A stretch of DNA of 64,000 bases from an uncultured Paracoccaceae bacterium (GCA_947503935.1 CANNFR010000004.1:124001-188000); one strand, 5' to 3'. Shown: positions 33,604 through 42,824, counted from the first letter of the stretch. Made by a program: numbers and translations. The notes: a model not told the origin generated them from the letters alone.

Positions 33604-36600
33604 TCAGGCCACCATCTGGGCTGCGACCTTCAGATCGACGCTGACAAGCTGGCTGACGCCCTGCTCTTGCATGGTCACGCCGAAGAGGCGGTCCATCCGG
33701 CTCATCGTCACTGCGTGGTGGGTGATGATCAGGAACCGGGTGTCGGTGCGGCGGCACATCTCGTCCAGCAGGTCGCAGAAGCGGGTGACGTTGGCATCGT
33801 CCAGCGGTGCGTCGACCTCGTCCAGCACGCAGATCGGTGCGGGGTTCGCCAGGAAGACGGCGAAGATGAGCGCCAGCGCGGTCAGCGTCTGTTCGCCGCC
33901 CGAGAGCAGCGAGAGGACCGAGAGTTTCTTGCCCGGCGGTTGGCACATGATCTCAAGCCCCGCTTCCAGCGGGTCGTCGGATTCCACCAGCACCAGCTTG
34001 GCCTCGCCGCCGCCGAAAAGGTGGGTAAAAAGCATCGAGAAGTTGCTGTTCACTTGTTCGAACGCCGTCAGCAGACGTTCGCGCCCTTCGCGGTTGAGGC
34101 CCGCGATGCCGCCGCGCAGCTTGCGGATCGCCCCTTCCAGATCTTGCTTTTCGGTGACCAGGTTGTCGTGCTCTTCCTGCACCTCCTTGGCATCCTCCTC
34201 GGCCCGGAGGTTGACCGCGCCCAGGGCATCGCGCTGACGCCTCAGGCGCAGCACATCGGCCTCGATCGCATCGGCGCCGGGCATTTTCTCAGGGTCGGCG
34301 CCGAGGGTTTCCAGCAGCGCCTCGGGCGTCGTTTCCTGTTCCTCGCGGATGCGTTCAGCGGCTTGGGTCACGCCGTCGCGCGCGGCTTCGGCGCGGGCTT
34401 GGGCACCGGCGCGGGCTTCGCGGGCTTCTGAGGCCGTGCGCTCGGCCTCGCGCGCGGCATCGGCGGCCTTGCGGCGGGCGGCCTCAGCCTCGGCCAACGT
34501 GTCGGCGGCGGCCTTGCGGCGCGTTTCGGCTTCGGCCATGGCGTCGGCCAGCTCGGCACGCTTGGCGGCAATCTGCTCCGGCTTGGCGCGGGCGCCCTGC
34601 AACTCGGCCTCGGAGGCCTCTTCGCGGGCGGCCAGTTCGGCGATGCGCTTGGCGGCGGTCTCAAGCCGGTGCTTCCAGCCGCTGACCTCCTTGGTCACCT
34701 CTTGGCGGCGTTTGGTGCGCGCCTCGCCCTCGCGGCGGACCTCATCATGGGCGGACCGTTTCGCCAGCATTGTCATGCGTGAGGCTTCGACCGTCAGCTT
34801 GACATCCTCTACCTCGGTCCGTGCCGAGGTGAGGTCGGGCAGCGCCTTCACGCCTGTTTCAGCCTCTTTCAGCTGGGTGCGGGCGGCCAGTGTTTCCTCT
34901 TCGTGGCGGGCCATCGCAAGTTCGGCCGAGTCGAGCTTGCCGCGGGCGATGTTGCGGTCGGCCTCGGCCTTTGACAGCGCGCGGTTGGCCTCGGTCACGG
35001 CGCGGTCGGCTTCGCGCCGGGCATCTCGGGCACGGCGGTCCGCCTCGGTCAGGTCGGCCAATTCGGTCGCCAAGTGCTCATGCGTGGTGCGGGCGGCGTC
35101 GGCGGTACCGGTCGCCGTGTCGAGGTCGCGCTTCAACTCGGCCAGACGATTGAGCTGCTGCAACCGCAAGGCGGCGGCCGACGGCGCGTCAGCGGCGCCC
35201 GCGCGAAACCCGTCCCACCGCCAGAGATCGCCCTCGGCCGAGACCAGCCTCTGGCCCGGCAACAGCGCCTCTTGCAGGCGCGCGCCATCGGCGGCGGCGA
35301 CCAGGCCGACCTGGCTCATCCGGCGGGCCAGCACGTCGGGCACCTGCACATGATCGGGCAGGGGCGTGACGCCGCCCGGAAGCTGCTGCGCCGCGCTATA
35401 GCCCGGCAGTTTCGCCCAGCCAGACGCGGCGTCCGCCCCGACCTCGGGCGCGCGCAGATCGTCGGCTAGCGCAGCGCCCAAAGCCTTCTCATAGCCCGGC
35501 GTCACGGTGACCTGATCAATCACCTGACCGCCATCGCCCGCGTCGCGGTCAACCAGTTTCGACAGGGCGGCCACCTCGGCGCGGAGGGCATTCGCCTCAC
35601 CCTCGGCCTCGGACCTGGCAGCACGGGCTTCGGCCTCGCGCGCCTGTGCCTCGCCGCGCGCTTCATCGGCGTCAACAAGCGCGGCCTCGGCGGCTTCGGC
35701 GGCCCCGGCGGCCTTGGCCTGCGCGGCCTCGGCTTCGGCGAAATCGGCCGCGGCCTTCTCAAGCGCGGTCTTGGCGGCGACGCCGGCCTCACGCGCCTGC
35801 GCCGCCTGGGCTTCGGCCTTCTCAAGGGTGCGCGTTGCATCCTCATGCAGGCGATGCGCCGATTGGTGGCGGGCCGACAGGCGCGCGACATCCTCGGTCA
35901 GCTCGGACAAGGCCGCCTCACGCTCGGTCAGGACCTGGCCCGCGGCGCGTGCGGCCTCGGCGGCCTCTTCCAGCCGCGCCTCATGCCCGTCATGGGCCTT
36001 GGCAAGCTGCGCCTCCTCCCATTCCAGCCGCTCAATCGTCTCGCCCGCGTCGCGGTTCAGCGCCTCTTCCCGCTCCATATCCGCGCGAAGCTGGGCGATG
36101 CGGGCGACCAGCGTGTCGATGGCTTCCCGGGCCCGCGCCTCATCGGCGGCCATCGTGTCGCGCTCAACCACCAGGCGTTGCAGGACGGCGGCGGCGATGG
36201 CTTCTTCCTCGCGAAGCGGTGGCAGCTTGGCCTCGGCCTCGGCCTGGGCGGCGTCGGCAGCGCGCGCTGCCCCTTCGGCCTGGGCGGCCAGCTTTGTAAG
36301 CTCGGTCAGCGCCGCCTCGGCCTCGGCCCGCGCCAGATCGGCCTCTTTCCAGCGGCGGTAGAGCAACAACCCCTCGGACCGGCGCAGATCGGCCCCGATC
36401 TCGCGATAGCGCGCCGCCTGGCGGGCCTGACGTGCCAGCTGGGCGATCTGCCCGGCCAGCTGTTCGACCACATCATCGACACGCGCCAGGTTTGTCTCGG
36501 CCGCGTTCAGCTTCAGCTCGGCCTCATGGCGCCGCTGATAAAGGCCCGAGATCCCGGCGGCTTCCTCCAATACCCGGCGGCGGCTTTTCGGCTTGGCATT

Positions 36601-37059
36601 GATCAACTCGCTGATCTGCCCCTGCCGCACCAGCGCGGGCGAATGGGACCCGGTCGAGGCATCGGCGAACAGCATCTGCACGTCGCGGGCGCGGACGTCC
36701 TTGGTATTGGCCTTGTAGGCGCTGCCCGCATCGCGGGTGATCCGGCGCACGATCTCAATCTGGTCCTGATCGTTGAAGCCTGATGGGGCCACACGCTCGG
36801 TATTGTCGATGACGATCGAAACCTCGGCGAAGTTCCGGGCAGGCCGGGTGGCGGCCCCGGCGAAGATCACGTCCTCCATCCCGCCGCCGCGCATCGCGGT
36901 CGGGCGGTTTTCGCCCATGACCCAGCGCAGCGCTTCAAGCAGATTCGACTTGCCGCAGCCATTGGGGCCCACAACCCCCGTCAGCCCATCCGAGATCAGC
37001 AGATCGGTGGGGTCGACGAAGCTTTTGAATCCATTCAGTCTGAGGCGGTTGAAACGCAA
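33604..37059 (-). CDS. smc: chromosome segregation protein SMC
   Basis: This 1151-aa ATPase organises and segregates the chromosome with ScpA/ScpB. The N-terminal head begins RFNRLRLNGFKSFVDPTDLL with Walker A GPNGCGKSN. Long Ala/Glu/Arg-rich coiled coils flank a hinge (about residues 500-650, around VTVTPGYEKALGAALADDL). The C-terminal head has the signature LLSGGEQTLTALALI and Walker B ICVLDEVDAPLDD. The start is placed at TTG 37059 because family alignments begin at this (M/L)RF-x-RLRLNGFKSF and the 1151-aa length fits Rhodobacterales SMC. The upstream in-frame ATG at 37137 adds 26 residues unlike the family. Confidence 0.95.
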   Translation of the reverse strand: MRFNRLRLNGFKSFVDPTDLLISDGLTGVVGPNGCGKSNLLEALRWVMGENRPTAMRGGGMEDVIFAGAATRPARNFAEVSIVIDNTERVAPSGFNDQDQIEIVRRITRDAGSAYKANTKDVRARDVQMLFADASTGSHSPALVRQGQISELINAKPKSRRRVLEEAAGISGLYQRRHEAELKLNAAETNLARVDDVVEQLAGQIAQLARQARQAARYREIGADLRRSEGLLLYRRWKEADLARAEAEAALTELTKLAAQAEGAARAADAAQAEAEAKLPPLREEEAIAAAVLQRLVVERDTMAADEARAREAIDTLVARIAQLRADMEREEALNRDAGETIERLEWEEAQLAKAHDGHEARLEEAAEAARAAGQVLTEREAALSELTEDVARLSARHQSAHRLHEDATRTLEKAEAQAAQAREAGVAAKTALEKAAADFAEAEAAQAKAAGAAEAAEAALVDADEARGEAQAREAEARAARSEAEGEANALRAEVAALSKLVDRDAGDGGQVIDQVTVTPGYEKALGAALADDLRAPEVGADAASGWAKLPGYSAAQQLPGGVTPLPDHVQVPDVLARRMSQVGLVAAADGARLQEALLPGQRLVSAEGDLWRWDGFRAGAADAPSAAALRLQQLNRLAELKRDLDTATGTADAARTTHEHLATELADLTEADRRARDARREADRAVTEANRALSKAEADRNIARGKLDSAELAMARHEEETLAARTQLKEAETGVKALPDLTSARTEVEDVKLTVEASRMTMLAKRSAHDEVRREGEARTKRRQEVTKEVSGWKHRLETAAKRIAELAAREEASEAELQGARAKPEQIAAKRAELADAMAEAETRRKAAADTLAEAEAARRKAADAAREAERTASEAREARAGAQARAEAARDGVTQAAERIREEQETTPEALLETLGADPEKMPGADAIEADVLRLRRQRDALGAVNLRAEEDAKEVQEEHDNLVTEKQDLEGAIRKLRGGIAGLNREGRERLLTAFEQVNSNFSMLFTHLFGGGEAKLVLVESDDPLEAGLEIMCQPPGKKLSVLSLLSGGEQTLTALALIFAVFLANPAPICVLDEVDAPLDDANVTRFCDLLDEMCRRTDTRFLIITHHAVTMSRMDRLFGVTMQEQGVSQLVSVDLKVAAQMVA

Positions 37060-37244
37060 TTTGGCGGGCCCTGGTGATTCCGTTGACCCGCAATCCTTGG
37101 CAGTGCGTGGCCATGAGTCAACTGCGTTCCACCGCATATCGGCATATAGGCGGGGTTATCCACAACATATGGGATTTCAGCCCGGGTTGACGATTGCGTT
37201 AACACAGCGCCAAATGAGGTGTCTTCCCAATGGCTTGCTGCCCG

Positions 37245-37703
37245 ATGTCGCTTACGATTGCCAAAACCTCGCCCCTGTCAGCCGATAGCCGCGCATTGGT
37301 GGCCGAAAGCCAGCGCGCCTTGGAGGAGGTCTATCCCCCGGACGAGATCTTCAGTTTCGATGCCGAGGAACTGGCCGGCGAGGACACGACGTTCCTGGTC
37401 GCGCGGGGGGCCGATGGTATGGCGCTTGGCTGCGTGGCGATGGTGCGCTGCGGCGACTATGCCGAGGTCAAGCGGCTCTATGTCCGCCCCGAAGGACGCG
37501 GCCAAGGGGTGGCCCGGGCCCTGATGTCCGCGCTCGAACGGGAAGCCAGGGCGCAGGGCTGCGGCGCGGTTCTGCTGGAAACGGGCGACAAACTGGCCGC
37601 CGCCGTGGCGCTCTATGACCGGTTGGGCTACCGCGTGCGCGGACCGTTCGGCGCCTATCCCGAACATCCCGCCAGCCTCTTCATGGGTAAGGTGCTGGCA
37701 TGA
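37245..37703 (+). CDS. GNAT family N-acetyltransferase
   Basis: This 152-aa acetyltransferase has motif A of the GNAT fold, EVKRLYVRPEGRGQGVARALM, with the Q/R-x-x-G-x-A acetyl-CoA loop, and the late motif AVALYDRLGYRVRGPF. The acceptor is unknown. The ATG at 37245 fits the fold; an in-frame ATG at 37230 is also possible, and neither has a strong SD. The stop overlaps the start of a second GNAT gene (ATGA), so the two are translated together. Confidence 0.85.
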   Translation: MSLTIAKTSPLSADSRALVAESQRALEEVYPPDEIFSFDAEELAGEDTTFLVARGADGMALGCVAMVRCGDYAEVKRLYVRPEGRGQGVARALMSALEREARAQGCGAVLLETGDKLAAAVALYDRLGYRVRGPFGAYPEHPASLFMGKVLA

Positions 37704-38188
37704 ACACGGGGGCAGAGCCGCTGATCCCCCGGCGTCTTGGCCCCGACGATGCCGCCCTGCCCGCCGTCCTGGCACTGATCCGCACGACATTCGCTTATAT
37801 GGAGGGTCGGATCGACCCGCCGTCTTCGATGCACCGGCTAACGGTTGAAGAGCTGTCGCGCCAGGCCGAAACATCGGAAATCTGGGCGATCGAAGAGGGC
37901 GCGCGCGCCGTGGCCTGCGTGGTGCTGACACCGCGGCCCGAGGCGCTTTACCTCGGCAAGCTGGCTGTCGCCAACACCCATCGCGGTCGCGGTCTGGCCC
38001 GGCAATTGGTCGCGCTTGCCGAAGATCGGGCACGGGCGCGGGCCCTGCCGGCGGTCGAATTGCAATCGCGGGTCGAACTGACCGAGAACCATTCCGCCTT
38101 CGCGGCGCTTGGCTTTCAGGTGGTCGCCGAAACCGCGCATCCAGGCTTTGATCACCCGACCTCTCTGACCTTTGCGAAATCGCTTTAG
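37700..38188 (+). CDS. GNAT family N-acetyltransferase
   Basis: This 162-aa GNAT protein has the acetyl-CoA loop KLAVANTHRGRGLARQLVALA and the late segment FAALGFQVVAETAHPGFDHPTSLTFAK (two pieces around a glycine turn). It resembles the uncharacterised group that ends S-L-x-F-x-K. It overlaps the preceding acetyltransferase by four bases. The two are only distantly alike, so this is not a fresh duplication. The substrates are unknown. Confidence 0.83.
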   Translation: MNTGAEPLIPRRLGPDDAALPAVLALIRTTFAYMEGRIDPPSSMHRLTVEELSRQAETSEIWAIEEGARAVACVVLTPRPEALYLGKLAVANTHRGRGLARQLVALAEDRARARALPAVELQSRVELTENHSAFAALGFQVVAETAHPGFDHPTSLTFAKSL

Positions 38189-38341
38189 CGTCTTCTCTCT
38201 GATGGGACCATCCTTGCCGGGCTACCGGGAACGACGGGGCGGACCCGCGCCGAGCTGCAGGCGAGGCGCCGGGCCCAACCATGAGGAGCGGATCTTTGAT
38301 CCGCGACGACGGACGGGAGGGCCCCGTTTCGGGCCTATGCT

Positions 38342-39220
38342 TTAGGTCAGAATTTGCGGCCAGAGGACGCTATTTTTGCGCGAGAATACCTTGATATGGC
38401 CGATACGGTCGAGGCCGTGATCGCCTGGTCTGAGTGTCAGTTGGGTTTTGCGCGCCTCCGGATAATGCTGCATCAGGCGCCAGACGGCCGCGGGGGGCAC
38501 CAGGCCGTCATCGGCCACAGCGACGGCCTTCATCTCGCCTTGCATCGCCGCCCAATCCGGCATCGGCAGGCTCTGCCCGATATCGCCCAGATAGAACCCC
38601 CGGGTCGTGCACCAGCGGCGCCATTCGGTATAGACGCCGCGCGGCAGATCGGCGCCGAGGCCGAACAATTTGCCGGGAACAAAGCCCAGAGCCCGCACCG
38701 CGGCGCGGGTCGCTGGCGACCAGAAAGCGGCAGCCGCCACGCGCGCCATGCCGGGGTGATCGCTGGAATACACCGGCCCGCTGGCCACAGTAATCAGCCG
38801 CGAGACGCGCGCGGCACCGGGATGAAACGGCAGCATCAAACCCCCCAGCGAATGCCCGATCACCCAGATCGGCGCGTCAGGCACTTGCGCCTCAAGTGCG
38901 GCCTGGGCGGCGGCCTGATCCCGCAGGCCCCAATCCGACATCGTGGCGTTCGACACCCGGACGTGGCCCACGGCCGAGGCGCCGAAATCGCGATAATCGT
39001 AGGTCAGGCAGGCATAGCCCTGCTCGGCCAGCCAGGTGGCGAAGGCGCGATAATAGCGCTGCGGCACGCCGGTGGCGCCGTGCAGCACGATGGCCGCGCG
39101 GGGCGGGGCGCCGGGGCGGAACAGGCGGCCCTGCAACCGGGCCCGGTCGGCGCGAAACGTGACCGGTTCGTCATCCGATACCGGATGGGCGACGCGCAAT
39201 GTGCCGTGCGGCGCGGTCAT
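38342..39220 (-). CDS. alpha/beta hydrolase (COG4757-like)
   Basis: This 292-aa hydrolase has AIVLHGATGVPQRYYRAFA (oxyanion region), YDYRDFGAS, the nucleophile elbow GHSLGGLMLP and a C-terminal His in GDHGLDRIGHIKVFSR. This pattern matches the predicted hydrolases of COG4757, whose substrates are unknown. The ATG is preceded by AAGGAGGG. Divergent from it, 77 bp away, is a TetR regulator with two operators between the genes, so it is very likely the target of that repressor. Confidence 0.85.
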   Translation of the reverse strand: MTAPHGTLRVAHPVSDDEPVTFRADRARLQGRLFRPGAPPRAAIVLHGATGVPQRYYRAFATWLAEQGYACLTYDYRDFGASAVGHVRVSNATMSDWGLRDQAAAQAALEAQVPDAPIWVIGHSLGGLMLPFHPGAARVSRLITVASGPVYSSDHPGMARVAAAAFWSPATRAAVRALGFVPGKLFGLGADLPRGVYTEWRRWCTTRGFYLGDIGQSLPMPDWAAMQGEMKAVAVADDGLVPPAAVWRLMQHYPEARKTQLTLRPGDHGLDRIGHIKVFSRKNSVLWPQILT

Positions 39221-39236
39221 GACGGCCCTCCTTCGC

Positions 39237-39252
39237 TAGACCATTCGGTCTA
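39237..39252. promoter_or_regulatory. TetR operator O1 (TAGACC-ATTC-GGTCTA)
   Basis: This is a perfect inverted repeat with 6-bp arms around 4 bp, 16 bp upstream of the hydrolase ATG. It is almost identical to O2 downstream. TAGACC...GGTCTA-type boxes are known for LmrA/YxaF-like TetR proteins, the apparent subgroup of the adjacent regulator. Confidence 0.8.
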
Positions 39253-39262
39253 ATAGCATGAC

Positions 39263-39278
39263 TGGACCAATCGGTCTA
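39263..39278. promoter_or_regulatory. TetR operator O2 (TGGACC-AATC-GGTCTA)
   Basis: The second copy differs from a perfect inverted repeat at one arm position. Its centre lies 26 bp from that of O1 and its end 19 bp before the tetR ATG. Binding here would repress the regulator itself as well as the divergent hydrolase. Confidence 0.78.
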
Positions 39279-39297
39279 GAGCCCCTATCTATTGTTC

Positions 39298-39846
39298 ATG
39301 ACCGACACGCCCACCAAAGATCGTTTGATCATGACCGCCGCCAGGCTTTTCCGCCAAAAGGGCTATCACGGCGTGGGCGTGGCCGAGATTCTGGCCCTTT
39401 CCAAAACCCCCAAAGGCTCGCTCTATCACCATTTCCCGAACGGCAAGCCCGATCTGGCCGTCGCGGCGGCCGATTGGGCCTCGGCCGGGCTTTTGCGCAT
39501 CATTGACGATGCCTTCGGGCCTGCCACGGATTTCACCGATGGCGCGACCACGCTTTGCTACAAGTTGGCCAAGTTCTTCGATATTTCAGGCGGTTGGGAT
39601 GGGTGCCCTGTCTCGTCGATCCTGCTGGACGGGCCCGAGAATGACCTCTTTCGCGACAAGGTCGCGGCCTGCATCGAGGATTGGACCGCCCGCGTGGTCC
39701 AGCACGGCACCCGGCTGGGTCTGACGCCGGGGCAGGCGGCGGCGCAGGCCGAATTGCTGATGCTGGGCATTCAGGGCGCCTGGGTCATGGCCCGCGCGCG
39801 CCGGTCGTCGGACGAGCTGCGCAAACTTCCCGCGCGGCTTTACTGA
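39298..39846 (+). CDS. TetR/AcrR-family repressor (LmrA/YxaF-like)
   Basis: The 182-aa repressor has an N-terminal helix-turn-helix (TKDRLIMTAARLFRQKGYHG, then VAEILALSKTPKGSLYHHF with the recognition helix). The ligand domain has the GCPVSSILLDGPENDLFRDKV region found in the LmrA/YxaF C-terminal family. The ATG at 39298 has no strong SD; a TTG six bases earlier is possible. Two operator-like repeats lie just upstream, between it and the divergent hydrolase. The ligand is unknown, perhaps a substrate of that hydrolase. Confidence 0.9.
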   Translation: MTDTPTKDRLIMTAARLFRQKGYHGVGVAEILALSKTPKGSLYHHFPNGKPDLAVAAADWASAGLLRIIDDAFGPATDFTDGATTLCYKLAKFFDISGGWDGCPVSSILLDGPENDLFRDKVAACIEDWTARVVQHGTRLGLTPGQAAAQAELLMLGIQGAWVMARARRSSDELRKLPARLY

Positions 39847-39880
39847 TCTTGCGAATCCCGCTGTTTCACCCTATCTGGAA

Positions 39881-39980
39881 GGTGAGAGGTTGGCGCGGGC
39901 AGGCACCTCGCCAACCCGGTCAGGTCCGGAAGGAAGCAGCCGTAACGAGCCTCGCTTGGGTCGTTGTCCAGCCTCTCACC
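39881..39980 (+). ncRNA. ffs: signal recognition particle RNA, small (4.5S) type
   Basis: The conserved apical part is unmistakable: GGTCAGGTCCGGAAGGAAGC with the GGAA tetraloop, followed by AGCCGTAACGAGC. The outer stem pairs GGTGAGAGGTTGG at the 5' end with CCAGCCTCTCACC at the 3' end, which fixes the ends at about 39881 and 39980. The ~100-nt RNA binds Ffh and targets nascent membrane proteins. No protein-coding call should be made over this stretch. Confidence 0.95.
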
Positions 39981-40142
39981 CGTGATCCGCTTGCTTGAGG
40001 AGGATGAAGATGATTGTCGTTTCAACCCTCCGGGCGGGCCGGGGCTGAGGGGGTACACCCCGACATGTCTGCTTTGCCCGAGTATGATTAGGCGTAAGGG
40101 TATCCCCGGCGCCTTTGATATCTCTTTCTTCAAGGCAGACCT

Positions 40143-41195
40143 ATGACATTTTCCAATGCACTCCTTGCCGGCCTCGGGTGGTCGGCGCATTTCCTGCAAC
40201 AGCTGAGCGTCGAGGAGGTCGAAACCCTGACGCCCCTGCGCATCGCCGAGGTCAGCCGCTCGCGCGCGGTGGGGATCGGCGAAGACGAGGGGCCGCAACT
40301 TCTGGTGTTTCCGCCCGATCTTTCGGCGGGCGATATCGCCGTGGGAGACTGGGTTTTGGCCGACGGCGCGCGGATTGTCCGCCGTCTTGAGCCGCGCTCG
40401 GTGCTCAGCCGCCGGGCGGCGGGGCACGTCGCCTATTCGCAGCTGATTGCCGCCAATGTCGACACGCTGTTCATCGTCACGTCGTGCAACGAGGATTTCA
40501 ACGTGGCCCGGCTTGAGCGCTACGTGGTGATGGCGCTGGATGCCGAAACGCAGCCGGTGATCGTGCTGACCAAGACCGACCAGACCGATGAGGAAGAGGC
40601 CTATGTCGCGCAGGCCCGCGCGATTTCCGACAAGGTCGAGGTGATCGCGCTGAACGCTAAGGACCCCACGCATCTGGCCCGGCTGGCGCCATGGTGCGGG
40701 CCGGGGCGGACGGTGGCCTTGCTAGGCTCCTCCGGGGTCGGCAAATCGACCCTGATCAACGGGCTGACCGGCGGCGCGCAGTCGACCGCCGATATCCGCG
40801 AGGATGACGCCAAGGGCCGTCACACGACCACGTCGCGGTCACTGCATCGCACGTTGGATGGCGGATGGGTGATCGACATGCCGGGCATGCGCGAGCTTGG
40901 AATGCACGATGTGTCGGACGGCATTGATCTGCTCTTCGACGATCTGACCGATTTGGCCGCCAGATGCAAATTCCGCGATTGCGCCCATGAGGGCGAGCCG
41001 GGCTGTGCCGTCGGGGCGGCGATTGCCGAGGGCACGCTTGATGCCGACCGCCTGGCGCGTTGGCAAAAGCTGAAGCGGGAAGACGCCCATAACTCGGCCA
41101 GCATCGCCGAAGTGCGGCGCCGTGATAAATCGTTCGGCAAGATGGTGAAGGGGGCGAAAGCCGTCAAGGCGGCTACGAAACGGTCCCGCGATTAG
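40143..41195 (+). CDS. rsgA: ribosome small subunit-dependent GTPase RsgA
   Basis: This 350-aa circularly permuted GTPase helps 30S maturation. An OB-fold comes first, then the G motifs in permuted order: G4 VLTKTD, G1 GSSGVGKST, G2 region GRHTTTSRSL and G3 DMPGMRE. The C-terminal zinc finger is CKFRDCAHEGEPGC. G3 has Met in place of the common Thr (DTPG), a tolerated variant. It starts about 160 bp after the SRP RNA. Confidence 0.94.
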   Translation: MTFSNALLAGLGWSAHFLQQLSVEEVETLTPLRIAEVSRSRAVGIGEDEGPQLLVFPPDLSAGDIAVGDWVLADGARIVRRLEPRSVLSRRAAGHVAYSQLIAANVDTLFIVTSCNEDFNVARLERYVVMALDAETQPVIVLTKTDQTDEEEAYVAQARAISDKVEVIALNAKDPTHLARLAPWCGPGRTVALLGSSGVGKSTLINGLTGGAQSTADIREDDAKGRHTTTSRSLHRTLDGGWVIDMPGMRELGMHDVSDGIDLLFDDLTDLAARCKFRDCAHEGEPGCAVGAAIAEGTLDADRLARWQKLKREDAHNSASIAEVRRRDKSFGKMVKGAKAVKAATKRSRD

Positions 41196-41234
41196 GGCGC
41201 TTTGTGAGGGCCTGAATTGCCCGCGGCGATAGCG

Positions 41235-41651
41235 CTATCCGTCTCGTCCGGGTTCGTCTGGATTGCTGGAAAATAGTGCTATCTTGTTGCCTTGAGGGTC
41301 GCGTAGGTAGCCGACATAGAATTGAGGCCCATAGGACGCGCGAAAGCCCGGCTGGCCCTCGTCAGAACCGCCTGCGGCGAGGGCGGCGGCATGAAGGTCA
41401 CGAACCTGGGCTTGATTGCGGGCCTCGAACGCGATCATGGTCCCGTTTCCAGCCGATGCCGGAGATCCATCGAAGGGTGATTTGACGTAGAAATCCGGCA
41501 GGGCGACCGGCCGCCCAGGTTCCTTTGGCAATACATAGCTCAGGTCCCCGTGATACTCTTCCAGCTCGTAACCTAGGGCGGGTAGGAACGCAGAATAGAA
41601 CCGCTTTGCACTTGCAATATCGTCAACGCCAACGGTGACATAGGCAATCAT
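41235..41651 (-). CDS. VOC family (glyoxalase/bleomycin resistance) protein
   Basis: This 138-aa protein of two beta-alpha-beta-beta-beta units starts MIAYVTVGVDDIASAKRFYSAFLPALGYEL (first unit) and ends with YVGYLRDPQGNKIALFSS (second unit, usual metal-ligand strand). The family includes glyoxalases and antibiotic-binding proteins, and the role here is unknown. The ATG at 41651 follows AGGAAAGGAA. It is convergent with rsgA. Confidence 0.85.
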   Translation of the reverse strand: MIAYVTVGVDDIASAKRFYSAFLPALGYELEEYHGDLSYVLPKEPGRPVALPDFYVKSPFDGSPASAGNGTMIAFEARNQAQVRDLHAAALAAGGSDEGQPGFRASYGPQFYVGYLRDPQGNKIALFSSNPDEPGRDG

Positions 41652-41790
41652 GCTGTCTGTTCCTTTCCTGAGCGCCGATTGATCCGGGGCGCTACTGCAG
41701 TGTCGTCGGCCACCGTAGGATAAGGTCGAAAACCCGCGACATAAAGCGCCCACGTGATCGATTTCAGGCTTCAAACGCGGGCTCAGCGAT

Positions 41791-42297
41791 TTAGCGCGCC
41801 GCGTGGGCCCTTGTGACCTGCTGGCCGGCCGCCGCCCAGGCGCGTTGCCCCGGTGTCTCAACCGCGCAAGGCCGCACCGCCCGCAGGCGTGTCAGGGCGG
41901 TCTCGGGCGCTTCGCCCATATCGACCATCAGACGCATCAGCGCCATGCCGGACCGGCCGCAGCCGCCATAGCAATGGGCCAGAACCCGTCCGCCTTGGGC
42001 CAACGCCGCCTGCGCTTCGGCCGAGACCTGCGGCCAGAGCGCCATGACATGCGCCTGCGGGGCGCCGAAATCGCAAACCGGCAAGTGGCGCCAGGTGACG
42101 CCTGCCTTGATCAGATCGGCGCCCAGTGTCTCCGCGCCGCCTGCTTCCAGCTCAATTTCGGGGTTCATGGACAGAACGATGGTTGGCGTCCACGCCAGCA
42201 TCTTGGCCAGATCGCTGCTGTACTGGCCCGTCCGTCCCGGCAGCGGGCAGATGCCGATCTTCCCTGCGCCGAGGGACACTTCAGCGATGTCAAACAT
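41791..42297 (-). CDS. protein tyrosine/dual-specificity phosphatase-like protein
   Basis: This 168-aa cytosolic phosphatase has the CX5R loop as AHCYGGCGRSGMAL with the catalytic Cys and Arg, preceded by the general-acid loop CDFGAPQ. The family removes phosphate from Tyr or Ser/Thr residues of proteins. The partner is unknown. It is divergent from the DUF202 membrane protein and about 140 bp upstream of the VOC gene on the same strand. Confidence 0.82.
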   Translation of the reverse strand: MFDIAEVSLGAGKIGICPLPGRTGQYSSDLAKMLAWTPTIVLSMNPEIELEAGGAETLGADLIKAGVTWRHLPVCDFGAPQAHVMALWPQVSAEAQAALAQGGRVLAHCYGGCGRSGMALMRLMVDMGEAPETALTRLRAVRPCAVETPGQRAWAAAGQQVTRAHAAR

Positions 42298-42452
42298 AAC
42301 AGACCGCCTTTCTTCCCCCTATAACAATGAGTCTCGCACCGAATCCGGGCCAGAGGAAGGCATGGCCAAGGCGGTCTGGCGGCCCTGTTGCGCCGGGGCC
42401 GCAGCGATTGCGGCCATTGTCGGGCAGGGTCATACCGGTCTAGGGTGCCGCG

Positions 42453-42824
42453 ATGAGCGAGAAGGACAACAAGACCCAATGGGCCGAAGACCGGACCGAT
42501 TGGGCCGAGGATCGTACCGTTCTGGCGAACGAGCGGACCTTTGCCGGCTGGATGCGCACCGGCATGGCCGCACTTGCCATCGCCATTGGCCTCCGCGCCG
42601 TTTTCGGCCCGTTTGAGCCGACCTGGGCGGCCAAGGCCGTGGCCAGCGCCTTTATACTCATCGCCATCTTCATCTTCTGGGCGGCCCGGCGACAGGCCTG
42701 CAAGACGATCGAGCGGATGGAATCGCATGATGCCAATGCGCAGCCGACCCGCGTGATGACCATCCTTGCCGCTGTGCTCAGCCTCAGTTCGGCGGGTGTC
42801 GGCGTCATTCTTTGGCTGCTATAG
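42453..42824 (+). CDS. DUF202 (YidH-like) inner-membrane protein
   Basis: This 123-aa protein starts with a polar, repetitive segment (WAEDRTDWAEDRTVLANERTF) in which WAEDRT occurs twice. The DUF202 hallmark RTVLANERTFAGWMRTGMA and three membrane helices follow. The function is unknown. It lies 73 bp before dnaX on the same strand. Confidence 0.85.
   Translation: MSEKDNKTQWAEDRTDWAEDRTVLANERTFAGWMRTGMAALAIAIGLRAVFGPFEPTWAAKAVASAFILIAIFIFWAARRQACKTIERMESHDANAQPTRVMTILAAVLSLSSAGVGVILWLL

Noticed and set aside
34349-35353. Ser/Ala/Arg-rich plus-strand frame antisense to smc
   Set aside because: Its repetitive composition is the complement of the coiled-coil codons of SMC; there is no start signal or domain.
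38288-38304. GCGGATC-TTT-GATCCGC hairpin after the GNAT pair as a terminator
   Set aside because: It lies 100 bp from the stop, has a 3-nt loop and no T-run. It may be part of a common intergenic repeat, which cannot be told from one copy.
39840-40673. Minus-strand frame covering the SRP RNA and the start of rsgA
   Set aside because: The region is explained by the SRP RNA and rsgA on the plus strand, and the frame has no recognisable domain.
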